A stretch of 60,312 bases of DNA from an uncultured Prevotellaceae bacterium (GCA_900316475.1 ONDA01000015.1:1-60312); one strand, 5' to 3'; shown: positions 1 to 8,023, numbered from the stretch's first letter. Numbers and translations are program-made. The notes: generated from the sequence alone by a model not told the origin.

Positions 1-93
1 GTGTATAGAAAGAGTAATGAGGTGAGCTTAGCTCCTCAAGTGTTAAATATATAGTTAAATATCAATCAATGTTTGGAATTTAGCATAGAATGC

Positions 94-188
94 GGTTCTC
101 CTGATCATTTTTCAAGAGTTAGATTTCTCTATGCTTTATTACTTGTCTCATTCGCATTTCACTTAATTTGAAAATGATCAGAAGAACC
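94..188. repeat. Imperfect inverted repeat at the 3' end of the Rha remnant
   Basis: A 22-base arm at 94-114 (GGTTCTCCTGATCATT...) is matched in inverted orientation at 168-188 (...AATGATCAGAAGAACC) with few differences. A second short inverted pair, AGCATAGA near 82 and TCTCTATGCT near 125, is nested across it. The right arm encodes the last residues of the truncated Rha gene, so the element probably caused or followed that truncation. It looks like a small insertion remnant. No transposase is present. Bases 1-93 show nothing else I can name. Confidence 0.6.
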
Positions 189-503
189 CATGATCCACAC
201 TTTTCGCTTCTCACTTTCCAGTTCTTCCCACCTTAGTACCAGTCGTGCGCGCGCCACGTCGTTGAACTTCGTGGCCACGTACAGGCACTCCGTTTTCGTC
301 AATGAATAGCAAGGGAGTATGCGGCCCGTCGGGTCTTTGTAACTACTGAGGGAAAAATTTCCCTGAGCGACTTCCTTCCATCCATCTTCCATCTTTCTGA
401 TGGCTTTCAGCACGTCGTTATGGGGTTTCCCCGTGACGTCTGCTATCTCCAGCGACGTCATGCGTTCAACCTCCGTCGCCAGTTGAATTTCATTTTCTTT
501 CAT
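159..503 (-). pseudogene. Truncated Rha-family phage regulatory protein (N-terminal domain only)
   Basis: A 114-residue product matches the N-terminal DNA-binding domain of phage Rha-type regulators: MTSLEIADVTGKPHNDVLKAIR, then the conserved block around SLTKTECLYVATKFNDVARARL. The same block is present in the partial gene at the right edge of the window (59751-60312), so the two are paralogues. That copy continues after EKRKV into a KilAC-type C-terminal domain. Here the reading frame diverges right after EKRKV into IMGSSDHFQIK, encoded by an inverted repeat, and stops. I read it as a decayed fragment of a prophage or mobile-element regulator. It could still make a short protein. No clear promoter was recognised upstream. 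Confidence 0.7.
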
Positions 504-1056
504 AAGCTTATAGATTTAAATAAATAATTCAAGTTTCGTAAGTATTTTTTTACCACGAATTTCACGAATTTCACGAATTTGGCTGCGCGTTGTTAATTTA
601 AACGAATTTCACGAATGAAATCGCTAAGATGCATCATAACATCCTGCATAGAAAATTCGTTTAATTCGTTAAATTCGTGGTCGTTATAAAACTTGAGAAA
701 GTTGAATAAATAATGTACGTGTGTGTATGTGTGTATCAGTAAGTCAAAGAGCGCGCGAGCCGAATGCAGAGCCAAGCTTGCTTGAGCTTTGCTGAGGCGA
801 AGCCGCTTTTCGAGAAAATTTCTCAAGGAGCGCGCGAGCTTAAACTATAGCAAAGATATGAAAAAAAGTCCAGCGAATGCTGAACTTTCATACGTATAAG
901 AGATTATTTTGTGCCAACTGCGATGTTATTGCCAATTCTTTTACGCTGATTTTAAAACTGTTCAATCCTGATTGGTTTCTAATTGTGGCGAATTCGCCAT
1001 AATTAAAATTGGGATTATTTTGTAGTCGTCCATAGGCAATTATTTTTTTGTTTTTA
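504..1056. other. Gene-poor stretch with inverted repeats
   Basis: No convincing gene. It holds the ACGAATTTC-unit inverted repeat (552-681), a run of GT-rich sequence near 718-735, and a GC-rich segment at 748-839 bounded by two direct copies of GAGCGCGCGAGC. An open frame at 593-826 crosses the repeats and has no family resemblance, so it was not called. 840-1056 is AT-rich and leads into the promoter of the toxin-antitoxin pair. Confidence 0.6.
552..681. repeat. Inverted-repeat element with 9-bp tandem units in its arms
   Basis: The left arm (552-580) is ACCACGAATTTCACGAATTT plus a further partial unit, a 9-bp unit ACGAATTTC repeated. The right arm (653-681) reads as its inverse, ending in AAATTCGTGGT, with a few substitutions. 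The 72-bp interior carries another ACGAATTTCACGAAT copy and no gene. The plan (inverted arms made of short tandem units) is the same as in the elements at 2432-2658, 35159-35352 and 53609-54032, although the unit sequence differs. Confidence 0.75.
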
Positions 1057-1087
1057 TTTGTCGTTTCGGAAAATATGCTTAAATTTG
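1057..1087 (+). promoter_or_regulatory. Bacteroidota-type promoter of the antitoxin/PIN pair
   Basis: TTTG at 1057-1060 and TAAATTTG at 1080-1087 are separated by 19 bases, matching the -33/-7 consensus of the Bacteroidota housekeeping sigma factor. Transcription would start a few bases after 1090, which excludes an ATG at 1058 and supports the ATG at 1109. Confidence 0.75.
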
Positions 1088-1108
1088 CAGCGAAAATGTG
1101 TATTGATT

Positions 1109-1363
1109 ATGAATAATGTTCAACCGACGGTGTTCAACCCCGCCCAGCTCTATCTCCTCGGCGTGTTTTCCCATATCAAAAGCGACGAGGAACTGAACGA
1201 CATCAAGCAGCTCGTAGCCGATTACTATGCTAAGCGGCTCGATAACATGACTGAGAAAATGTGGCAGACGGGCGAGCTTGACCAGAAGCGTCTTGACGAA
1301 ATCAACGAGATGGATCTCCATGCTTGGCTGCGCGAACAAAAGGCTAAGGAGGAGGCCGAGTAA
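1109..1363 (+). CDS. Putative antitoxin of a PIN-type toxin-antitoxin pair
   Basis: An 84-residue acidic protein (MNNVQPTVFNPAQLYLLGVFSHIKSDEE...) that ends in a charged helix rich in Glu and Lys. It lies 6 bases upstream of a PIN-domain gene and shares its promoter, the usual order for an antitoxin. The N-terminal phrase, resembling FNPxQ.YLL..F, recalls small proteins found next to PIN genes in Bacteroidales, but I cannot name a family. A longer frame begins at 1058, but that ATG overlaps the predicted -33/-7 region, so 1109 is chosen. The role is inferred from position; the sequence itself shows only a small soluble helical protein. Confidence 0.65.
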   Translation: MNNVQPTVFNPAQLYLLGVFSHIKSDEELNDIKQLVADYYAKRLDNMTEKMWQTGELDQKRLDEINEMDLHAWLREQKAKEEAE

Positions 1364-1369
1364 GCGTAT

Positions 1370-1777
1370 ATGCGCATTGTCCTCGATACAAACAGCCTCG
1401 TGCAATGCGTTGGACGTCATAGTATTTACCGTGACGTTTGGCTCTCTGTGCTGAAGGGACTTAACACACTATGCGTTTCTAACGAGATACTCTTCGAATA
1501 CGAGGAAATTCTGAAACGATTCTTTAGCCCCACTTTTGCAGAAGCTGTCATTGACGCCTTGATGCAGAGTAGGCATGTTGAACTGATTAATCCCACATAT
1601 CGTTTCAACCTCATCGCGGCAGACCCTGATGACAATAAGTTCGTTGACTGCGCCATACAAGCCAACGCACGCTATATTGTAACCAATGACAATCACTATG
1701 AAGTGCTTCGACACATTGACTTCCCCAAGGTGGGCGTTATCAAGTTGATGGACTTCCTGCTGTTGATTCATGGGTAA
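1370..1777 (+). CDS. PIN-domain ribonuclease toxin (PIN_3 type)
   Basis: A 135-residue PIN domain. The acidic pocket is visible: Asp6 in VLDTNSLV, acidic residues in NEILFEYEEIL near residue 40, the DPDDNKFVDCA block near residue 85, and YIVTNDNHY near 105. This matches the 'toxin component, PIN family' group, whose members cleave RNA in a Mg2+-dependent way. Length is typical for the family and nothing appears to be missing. It is translated just after the 84-residue partner, which presumably neutralises it. RNA target unknown. Fragments of phage regulators on both sides suggest the pair sits in an accessory region. Confidence 0.85.
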   Translation: MRIVLDTNSLVQCVGRHSIYRDVWLSVLKGLNTLCVSNEILFEYEEILKRFFSPTFAEAVIDALMQSRHVELINPTYRFNLIAADPDDNKFVDCAIQANARYIVTNDNHYEVLRHIDFPKVGVIKLMDFLLLIHG

Positions 1778-1975
1778 TTGCACCTTACTCGAACGTTAAT
1801 AGCCTGGTCGTTTCCTTTTCTAAATCTTTCAGGCAGGCATTATAGCCGTCGGCATAGGCTTTCTCGATTGTCGAAGTAATTGCTTCTAAAGCTTTTCCTT
1901 AAGGAAATAAACTAAATTTCGCGCTTGCGGTGTTAGGGTAGTGACAGGGGGACGGACGGCTTCTCTGTGTGCTGC

Positions 1976-2082
1976 ACTATGAATGTGACATTAAGGAGCG
2001 TTCTTCAAAATCGCCGCTTTCCCAGTGTTTATCCCGGAAAGCGGCGATTTCAGAGCGTAGGGCTTAATGTCACATTCATAGT
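1976..2082. repeat. Palindromic element, copy 1 (ACTATGAATGTGACATTAAG ends)
   Basis: Perfect 20-bp terminal inverted repeats at 1976-1995 and 2063-2082. Inside them is a second perfect stem, AAATCGCCGCTTTCC at 2008-2022 pairing with GGAAAGCGGCGATTT at 2036-2050. The 107-bp unit can fold almost end to end. Related copies are at 2358-2732 and 55039-55170. It carries no gene and abuts the BRO-N fragment within two bases, so it marks the break point of that gene. This resembles a small non-autonomous (MITE-like) element. Confidence 0.85.
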
Positions 2083-2083
2083 G

Positions 2084-2299
2084 TCACCGGGCCTGGGGAA
2101 GCTTCGACGAAAGGATGAGGGAGTGAAGGCCGGACTCGTTGATGAGGGTTGTCATCTGCTCACGGCCTCTTGCATCTATGAGGCCCTGTTTTAGGGCGTC
2201 ATCCTTATCAACGTGCATATTGATGGCTGTTCTTGGTTTTGCATATCCCAAAGCCTTCGCCACATCCTTGCCGACAAACAGCGGTTCGCCCCTCTGCAA
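2084..2299 (-). pseudogene. BRO-N phage antirepressor fragment
   Basis: The frame encodes PLFVGKDVAKALGYAKPRTAINMHVDKDD...LINESGLHSLILSSKLPQAR, the hallmark of the BRO/antirepressor N-terminal domain (FVGKDVAxxLGY...HVDxxDK...INESGLYxLI). The N-terminal part and everything after the domain are missing. The 3' end runs to the edge of a palindromic element at 2082. About 71 residues remain of a protein normally above 200. Together with the Rha remnant at 159-503 it indicates a degraded prophage or mobile element. It is unlikely to be functional. Confidence 0.8.
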
Positions 2300-2357
2300 T
2301 AGCCTGCCCTGTCGTGACGTATTTATCTGGCGCGAGAACGGTTTCCCAGTGCCTTTT

Positions 2358-2732
2358 ACTATGAATGTTACATTAAGGAGCGTTCGTCAAAAATGCCGCT
2401 TTCCGCAGTAAACACTGCGGGAATAGCGAAAGTTACAAGTTACAAGTTACATTAAGCGTTTTTTATTTCGCAGTTTTCAAAAAGGGGGGGAAAAAAGGAG
2501 CTTGATATTTTATATTATATATATAATATATATATTATATATATAATATAAAATATTAATATATGAATTTTAATAAAAAATTCCTTCTCTTCTCCTTCTC
2601 CCCGTCTTCTCCATTTTTGCAGTTGAAATTGCGCTTAATGTAACTTGTAACTTGTAACAATCGCCGCAAACCCAGTGTTTATCCCGTAAAGCGACGATTT
2701 CATAGCGTAGGGCTTAATGTAACTTTCATAGT
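2358..2732. repeat. Palindromic element, copy 2, split by a nested element
   Basis: Terminal repeats at 2358-2377 (ACTATGAATGTTACATTAAG) and 2713-2732 pair with one mismatch and match copy 1 at 1976. The inner stem halves (ATGCCGCTTTCC and GTAAAGCGACGATTT) survive but are degenerate. The loop is occupied by a second inverted-repeat element (2432-2658). This is best explained by one element inserted into another. Confidence 0.8.
2432..2658. repeat. Inverted-repeat element with GTTACAA tandem units and AT palindrome core
   Basis: Perfect 27-bp arms at 2432-2458 and 2632-2658. Each consists of the 7-bp unit GTTACAA repeated, followed by GTTACATTAAGCG. The interior has a long TA-rich palindrome (about 2505-2556) and a pyrimidine tract (TTCTCCTTCTCCCC) before the right arm. 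A similar design, with another unit sequence, is present at 35159-35352. At 55039-55103 a shortened relative lacks the whole interior between the two GCAGTT motifs. Confidence 0.85.
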
Positions 2733-2849
2733 GCGCAGTGGGCAAAAGGGTGGGGCGCTGTGCGGGGCGGACGGGAAATTCTCGCGATTGTTCCCGAAAA
2801 TTTGACGGCCGTTCGCGAAATTTTCGCGGTGGACGGGAGTACGGGTTTA

Positions 2850-3002
2850 GACAGGAGGACTTTAGACAGGAGTACAGGAGGACTTTGGACAGGAGTACAG
2901 GAGGACTTTTGACAGGAGTACAGGAGGCTTTTGACAGGAGTACAGGAGGACTTTGGACAGGAGTACAGGAGAACTTTTGACAGGAGTACAGGAGAAGTTT
3001 TT
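2850..3002. repeat. 23-bp tandem repeat array
   Basis: Six and a half head-to-tail units of GACAGGAGTACAGGAGGACT plus three more bases, 22-24 bp each, with single-base changes between copies. There are no spacers, so it is not CRISPR. Frames through it give repetitive peptides on both strands with no domain, so I do not call a gene. It lies about 100 bases upstream of the MORN-gene promoter. Confidence 0.85.
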
Positions 3003-3086
3003 GATAGGAGGACGGCCGAAACCCACTTAAAGATGGTCAATAGAGGTACAATAATCGGGAATTATCCTTAAAAAACGTTCACATTC

Positions 3087-3117
3087 TTTGTCGTTCTCGT
3101 TTTTTTAACTATCTTTG
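3087..3117 (+). promoter_or_regulatory. Promoter of the MORN-repeat gene
   Basis: TTTG (3087-3090), 19 bases, then TATCTTTG (3110-3117): a full Bacteroidota promoter. The start codon at 3145 follows about 20 bases after the expected transcription start. Confidence 0.75.
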
Positions 3118-3144
3118 TGCGATAAATTATAAAAAAGCAGCGTT

Positions 3145-4254
3145 TTGAAACATTATATTATATCATTATTACTATTGGGACTGCCGCTGACAACCAGTGC
3201 ACAGAAGATAACACTCGGGTCGGCAACGACCAAGGACGGCGGCGAGTATCAGGGCGAGATGTTGGCAGGAAAGCCACACGGCAAGGGCAAGGCCGTCTAC
3301 AAGAACGGCAACACCTACGAGGGTGAGTACGACAAGGGTAAGCGCCAGGGTTACGGCACCTACACCTTCTTCGACGGCGAGCGCTACGAAGGCCAGTGGT
3401 TCCAGGACCAGCAGCACGGCAAGGGAACCTACTATTTCGCCAATAACAACCGCTACGACGGCCTCTGGTTTCGCGACTACCAGCATGGTCACGGCGTGAT
3501 GTACTACTACAACGGCGACAAATACGACGGTGAGTGGAAGCTCGACAAGCGCGAGGGTAAGGGCACCTACACCTTTGCCAGCGGCGCTTACTATAAGGGC
3601 GAGTGGAAGGAAGACATGAAGCACGGCAACGGTTTCTACGACTGGGGCGACGGCTCGACCTACGACGGACAGTGGGTGAACAACCTGCGGCAGGGCAAAG
3701 GCGTGTATAAGTATGCCACTGGCGATGTCTATGTGGGGCACTGGCAGAAGGACCTGCAGCACGGCAAGGGCATCTACCGGTTCCAGAACGGCGACGTCTA
3801 CGAGGGCGACTACGCCGATGGCAAACGGTCGGGGACGGGCATTTTCACCTATGCCAACGGCGACAAATACACGGGACAGTTCCTGCAGGGCGACAAGTCG
3901 GGCACGGGTACACTCGTGTGGAAGAATGGCAACGTCTACGTAGGCCAGTGGAAACTGGACAAGCCCAACGGTCGCGGCAAGCTGACGATGCGCAACGGCG
4001 ACGTCTACGAGGGACAGTTCAAGAACGGCAAGATAGACGGCGAGGGCATAGCCCGCTTTGCCGACGGCATGAAGTTCAAGGGAACCTTCCGCAACGGCAA
4101 GCGCAACGGCAAGGCCATCGAGGAGGACAAGGACGGCAAGCGCTTCGAGGGCAGCTACGTTGACGACCTGCGCGACGGCCCCTTCGTCGAGAAAGACCGC
4201 AACGGCAACATCATCGCCGAGGGCACTTACATCCGCGGGCGCCGTCAGCGATAA
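3145..4254 (+). CDS. Exported MORN-repeat protein
   Basis: A 369-residue protein. The start is TTG (3145), reading MKHYIISLLLLGLPLTTSAQ, a signal peptide ending in SAQ; no ATG gives this leader. The remainder is a run of roughly fourteen MORN repeats of 23 residues (pattern YEGEW..G..HGKGTY.F.NGD.Y), from about residue 33 to the end. MORN arrays form extended beta-hairpin rods, often associated with membranes or serving as scaffolds. In Bacteroidota, exported versions are common and of unknown function. No catalytic domain is attached. The gene has its own promoter and is followed 39 bases later by a YhcH-like gene, so cotranscription is possible. Confidence 0.9.
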   Translation: MKHYIISLLLLGLPLTTSAQKITLGSATTKDGGEYQGEMLAGKPHGKGKAVYKNGNTYEGEYDKGKRQGYGTYTFFDGERYEGQWFQDQQHGKGTYYFANNNRYDGLWFRDYQHGHGVMYYYNGDKYDGEWKLDKREGKGTYTFASGAYYKGEWKEDMKHGNGFYDWGDGSTYDGQWVNNLRQGKGVYKYATGDVYVGHWQKDLQHGKGIYRFQNGDVYEGDYADGKRSGTGIFTYANGDKYTGQFLQGDKSGTGTLVWKNGNVYVGQWKLDKPNGRGKLTMRNGDVYEGQFKNGKIDGEGIARFADGMKFKGTFRNGKRNGKAIEEDKDGKRFEGSYVDDLRDGPFVEKDRNGNIIAEGTYIRGRRQR

Positions 4255-4293
4255 GAGAGACATGAGTGTTTAACTTAAAAACGAGTAAGAGAT

Positions 4294-4740
4294 ATGATTA
4301 TTGACACACTTGACAACTTAGGCAAATATGTGGGACTGAACCCGCTGTTTGCCGACGTAGTGTCATTCCTGAAAGAGAATGACCTGAACACGCTGGAGGC
4401 CGGCAAGCACCTGATCAAGGACAAGGACCTCTTTGTGAACATCACCACGGCCAAGGGCCGCGCCAAGGAGGCTGCCGTGCTGGAGACCCACATTGACATG
4501 ATAGACATCCAGATTCCGCTGGACACCGAGGAGACCTTTGGCTACACACCCCTCTGCGACCTGCCCGAATTTGAGTATAACGCCGAGAAGGACATCACGA
4601 AATACGGCGACACGCTGGCACAGACCTACGTCACTTGCAAGCCCGGCCAGATGGCCATTTTCTTCCCTCAGGATGGTCATGCTCCCTGCATAGCCAGCAA
4701 GGATATCAAGAAAGCGATATTCAAGGTCAAGAATATTTAG
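4294..4740 (+). CDS. YhcH/YjgK/YiaL (DUF386) family protein
   Basis: A 148-residue cupin-like protein of the YhcH/YjgK/YiaL family, to which the EbgC beta-galactosidase accessory subunit also belongs. Family marks include LETHIDMIDIQIPLDTEE, the conserved stretch ending KPGQMAIFFPQDGHAPCI, and the final KKAIFKVK. Members bind metal and are thought to act on sugar anomers or sialic-acid breakdown products. Here the neighbour 20 bases downstream is the glycogen branching enzyme, so a carbohydrate role fits but the substrate cannot be told. Full length, no signal peptide, ATG start. Confidence 0.85.
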   Translation: MIIDTLDNLGKYVGLNPLFADVVSFLKENDLNTLEAGKHLIKDKDLFVNITTAKGRAKEAAVLETHIDMIDIQIPLDTEETFGYTPLCDLPEFEYNAEKDITKYGDTLAQTYVTCKPGQMAIFFPQDGHAPCIASKDIKKAIFKVKNI

Positions 4741-4760
4741 GTAAAAACGTAAGAAATACT

Positions 4761-6863
4761 ATGGCAACAACAAAGAAAACGACGACAACGAAAAGTACTG
4801 CCGCCAAGAAGACAGCAACAAGGAAAGTGACGAAGAAGGTGGCTGAACAGGCTCCACAACATATCGGTTTGGTACAGCACGACTCATGGCTGGAACCCTT
4901 CGAAGGTGCCATCCGCGGACGCCACGACCACGCTCTGTGGAAGATTGGACAGCTGACGCAGAACGGCAAGAAGACGCTCTCCGACTTTGCCACCGGCCAC
5001 CTGTACTACGGTCTGCACAAACTGACCAAGGGCTGGGTGTTCCGTGAGTGGGCTCCCAACGCCACCGAGATCTACCTCATCGGCGACTTCAACAACTGGC
5101 AGGAGAGCGACAAGTACAAGTGCAAGCGCATTGAGGGTACCGGCAACTGGGAGCTCAAGCTCTCGGAGAAAGCCCTGAAGCACGGCCAGCTCTACAAGAT
5201 GAAGGTGCGCTGGAACGGTGGCGAGGGCGAGCGTATTCCCGCCTGGTGCCGCCGCGTCGTTCAGGACGATCAGACCAAGATATTCTCAGCCCAGGTGTGG
5301 AACCCCGAAACACCCTACGTCTGGAAGAAAAAGAAATTCAAGCCCAACACCGCCCCACTGCTCATCTACGAGTGCCACGTCGGCATGGCACAAGATGCCG
5401 AGAAGGTAGGCACGTACAAGGAGTTCACCGAGAACGTCCTGCCGCGCGTGAAGAAGGACGGCTATAATGCCATTCAGGTGATGGCCATCCAGGAGCATCC
5501 CTACTACGGCTCCTTCGGCTACCACGTGTCCAGTTTTTTTGCCCCCAGCAGCCGCTTCGGCACCCCCGAGGAGCTGAAGGAGATGATTGACACAGCCCAC
5601 AAAATGGGCATCGCCGTCATCATGGACATCGTACACTCACATGCCGTGAAGAACGAGGTCGAGGGACTGGGCAACCTCTGCGGCGACCCCAACCAGTTCT
5701 TCTATGCCGGCGACCGTCACGAGCATCCGGCTTGGGACTCGCTCTGCTTCGACTACGGCAAGGACGAGGTGATGCACTTCCTGCTCTCCAACTGCAAGTA
5801 CTGGCTCGAGGAGTTCCACTTCGACGGCTTCCGCTTCGACGGCGTCACCTCCATGCTCTACTACTCGCACGGACTGGGTGAGGCCTTCACCGGCTACGGC
5901 GACTACTTCAACGGTCACGAGGACGATAACGCCATCTGCTACCTGACGCTGGCCAACAAGCTCATCCACGAGGTCAACCCCAACGCCATCACCATTGCCG
6001 AGGAGGTGTCGGGCATGCCCGGACTGGCTGCCAAGTTCGAGGACGGCGGCTACGGCTTCGACTACCGCATGGCCATGAACATTCCCGACTACTGGATAAA
6101 GACTATTAAAGAGGTACGCGATGAGGACATCAACGTATGCTCCATCTTCTGGGAGGTCAAGAACCGCCGCCCCGACGAGAAGACCATCTCCTACTGCGAG
6201 AGCCACGACCAGGCACTGGTGGGCGACAAGACCATCATCTTCCGGCTCATCGATGCCGATATGTACTGGCACTTCGCCAAGAAGGACGTCAACGATATAG
6301 CACAGCGCGGCATAGCTCTCCACAAGATGATACGACTGGTGACAGCAGGTGCCATCAACGGCGGCTACCTGAACTTCATGGGTAATGAGTTCGGACATCC
6401 CGAATGGATTGACTTCCCGCGTGAGGGCAACGGCTGGAGCTACAAGTATGCCCGCCGGCAGTGGCACCTCGTCGACAACCCCGACCTCTGCTACCACTGG
6501 CTCGGCGACTTCGACCGCAAGATGCTGGAGGTCATCAAGAGCGTGAAGAACTTCCAGGCCACGCCCGTCACCGAGATATGGCACGACGACGGCGATCAGG
6601 TGCTCTGCTTCATGCGCGGCGACCTCGTCTTCGTCTTCAATTTCTCGCCGACGCGCTCGTACACCGACTACGGCTTCCTCGTGCCCACAGGCTCCTACGA
6701 CGTGGTGCTCAACACCGACTCGAAGGACTTCGGCGGCAACGGCTTCGCCGACGACTCCATGACTCATATCACCAACTTCGACCCGCTCTACGTGCAGGAT
6801 AAGAAGGAGTGGCTGAAACTCTATATTCCTGCCCGTTCCGCTGTTGTACTGAAGAAGAACTAA
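4761..6863 (+). CDS. glgB: 1,4-alpha-glucan branching enzyme (GH13, eukaryote-like type)
   Basis: A 700-residue enzyme that makes alpha-1,6 branches in glycogen. After a basic tail comes a CBM48 domain (HYGLHKLTKGWVFREWAPNATEIYLIGDFNNW), then the GH13 barrel. Region I is MDIVHSHAVKN; the nucleophile is Asp360 in GFRFDGV, the acid Glu414 in AEEVSG, and the transition-state pair His482-Asp483 in ESHDQALVGDKT. That last motif is typical of the GH13_8 subgroup shared with eukaryotes. The start at 4761 follows an A-rich leader and begins with a Lys/Thr/Ala-rich tail of about 35 residues (MATTKKTTTTKSTAAKK...), which is odd for a cytosolic enzyme. Its stop shares one base with the next start. Confidence 0.95.
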   Translation: MATTKKTTTTKSTAAKKTATRKVTKKVAEQAPQHIGLVQHDSWLEPFEGAIRGRHDHALWKIGQLTQNGKKTLSDFATGHLYYGLHKLTKGWVFREWAPNATEIYLIGDFNNWQESDKYKCKRIEGTGNWELKLSEKALKHGQLYKMKVRWNGGEGERIPAWCRRVVQDDQTKIFSAQVWNPETPYVWKKKKFKPNTAPLLIYECHVGMAQDAEKVGTYKEFTENVLPRVKKDGYNAIQVMAIQEHPYYGSFGYHVSSFFAPSSRFGTPEELKEMIDTAHKMGIAVIMDIVHSHAVKNEVEGLGNLCGDPNQFFYAGDRHEHPAWDSLCFDYGKDEVMHFLLSNCKYWLEEFHFDGFRFDGVTSMLYYSHGLGEAFTGYGDYFNGHEDDNAICYLTLANKLIHEVNPNAITIAEEVSGMPGLAAKFEDGGYGFDYRMAMNIPDYWIKTIKEVRDEDINVCSIFWEVKNRRPDEKTISYCESHDQALVGDKTIIFRLIDADMYWHFAKKDVNDIAQRGIALHKMIRLVTAGAINGGYLNFMGNEFGHPEWIDFPREGNGWSYKYARRQWHLVDNPDLCYHWLGDFDRKMLEVIKSVKNFQATPVTEIWHDDGDQVLCFMRGDLVFVFNFSPTRSYTDYGFLVPTGSYDVVLNTDSKDFGGNGFADDSMTHITNFDPLYVQDKKEWLKLYIPARSAVVLKKN

Positions 6864-8023
6864 TGAACTATAACCACCAAGTGAGGAACGATGGCACCAC
6901 GACTATCAAGGCCGTGTGTGCTGTCGTTCTTGTTTGTTTCACATTCTTTTGGCTCTATTTCTTCCAGGCCGATGTCATGTATATGGTCCAACATGTGCTC
7001 AGCGAGGGCGAGACACGGTATCATCGGTTCTGGGGAGCCTTGCTCCTGACGGCCATACTATGGCTGTTACAACTCGTCGTCTATAGACTCGTCAAGTTGC
7101 ATAAGCGCGGGCACGCCCTGACATGGTTCCCGTCGATGTTGGTGTTAGCCGTCCTTTGCTCTGTCGAAGCCGACTTCGATCAGCACGCTACCTTTGGCAA
7201 CTGGAAATGGCTGGCGCCGCTGGTGCTGGTGGCGTGGGGACTGCTTGTCTGGCTGGCTAAGATTGCGCAGCCCTACGAGACGGACTGTCGCAGCTTCTCG
7301 GTCCTCAGACGCGTATGGATTAACCTGTTGACGGCAGCCCTGATGATCATCGGCGTAGCTGCATACAGCAATACCAATGCCGTGTTTCATTACCGCACAC
7401 ATGCCGAGGTTGCCATGGTTCAAGGCAACTACGACGAGGCTCTGCGCGTAGGGAGCCGCTCGCTGGAAACCGACAGCAGCTTGGTGATGGTGCGAATGTA
7501 TGCTCTCTCGCGTCAGGGACAGCTGGCAGAACGGCTTTTCGAATATCCTATAGTGACTTCGAGCAACGTGATGCTGCCCACGATGCAGACTGTCCGTATG
7601 CTGGTCTATCCCACAGACAGCCTCTACCGGCATCTGGGAGCCATTCCCCGGCGCGCCATGCGGCCTATGGACTACCTCAGGGCCATTCTCCGTTCCGGTC
7701 AGGCCAAGCCCGCAGCCGCCGACTATCTGCTCTGTGGCTACCTGATAGACTGCGACCTTGACGGCTTCGTCAGTGAACTGCCACATTATTATACGGTCAA
7801 CGACAGTCTGCCCCGCTACTACCGCGAGGCGTTGGTGCTTTATAACCGTCTGCGCAGCCATCCACAGATTGTCTATCACGATGCTGTGTTGGATGTTGAC
7901 TTTACCGATATGCGCAAGATGATGGCCGCTTGCAAACATGATGACGAGCGCAGGGGAAAGCTGTTGGAGAACTATGCTGGCAGTTACTGGTACTACTACG
8001 ACTGTAACACGCGTTTCAGATAA
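6863..8023 (+). CDS. Integral membrane protein with TPR-like tail (DUF6057-like)
   Basis: 386 residues. About five hydrophobic segments occupy the first 175 residues (for example VCAVVLVCFTFFWLYFF and LTAALMIIGVAAYSN). A soluble tail of about 210 residues follows, with helical-repeat character (AEVAMVQGNYDEALRVGSRSLETD). It resembles Bacteroidales proteins annotated as DUF6057, whose function is unknown. The start ATG at 6863 overlaps the glgB stop (TAATG), implying translational coupling. Its 3' end overlaps the convergent ABC ATPase gene by 28 bases. The surface of the tail may bind a partner, but nothing in the sequence identifies one. Confidence 0.7.
   Translation: MNYNHQVRNDGTTTIKAVCAVVLVCFTFFWLYFFQADVMYMVQHVLSEGETRYHRFWGALLLTAILWLLQLVVYRLVKLHKRGHALTWFPSMLVLAVLCSVEADFDQHATFGNWKWLAPLVLVAWGLLVWLAKIAQPYETDCRSFSVLRRVWINLLTAALMIIGVAAYSNTNAVFHYRTHAEVAMVQGNYDEALRVGSRSLETDSSLVMVRMYALSRQGQLAERLFEYPIVTSSNVMLPTMQTVRMLVYPTDSLYRHLGAIPRRAMRPMDYLRAILRSGQAKPAAADYLLCGYLIDCDLDGFVSELPHYYTVNDSLPRYYREALVLYNRLRSHPQIVYHDAVLDVDFTDMRKMMAACKHDDERRGKLLENYAGSYWYYYDCNTRFR

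Larger units (their letters stand above)
1778..3108. other. Accessory intergenic region built of repeats and a phage-gene fragment
   Basis: About 1.3 kb with no intact gene. In order it holds: unassigned sequence (1778-1975), a palindromic element (1976-2082), a BRO-N fragment (2084-2299), a second palindrome (2358-2732) that encloses another inverted-repeat element (2432-2658) with an AT-rich palindromic core, then a 23-bp tandem array (2850-3002). Each is listed separately. Confidence 0.8.

Noticed and set aside
593-826. Open frame of 77 residues on the minus strand
   Set aside because: It runs through an inverted repeat and a GC-rich direct repeat, has no domain, and its peptide follows the repeat units.
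1976-2732. Insertion sequence with transposase
   Set aside because: Inverted repeats are clear, but no transposase gene or fragment is between or near them; they are listed as non-autonomous repeats.
2850-3002. CRISPR array candidate
   Set aside because: Units are directly adjacent with no spacers, and no cas gene lies in the window. The same holds for 35362-35445.
2726-3040. Open frames on both strands over the 23-bp array
   Set aside because: They are only translations of the tandem repeat; no start context or family resemblance.
3172-4263. Long minus-strand frame opposite the MORN gene
   Set aside because: A shadow of the repetitive, GC-rich MORN coding sequence; the plus-strand gene has a promoter, signal peptide and domain.
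5637-6767. Long minus-strand frame opposite glgB
   Set aside because: Shadow of glgB; no recognisable domain.
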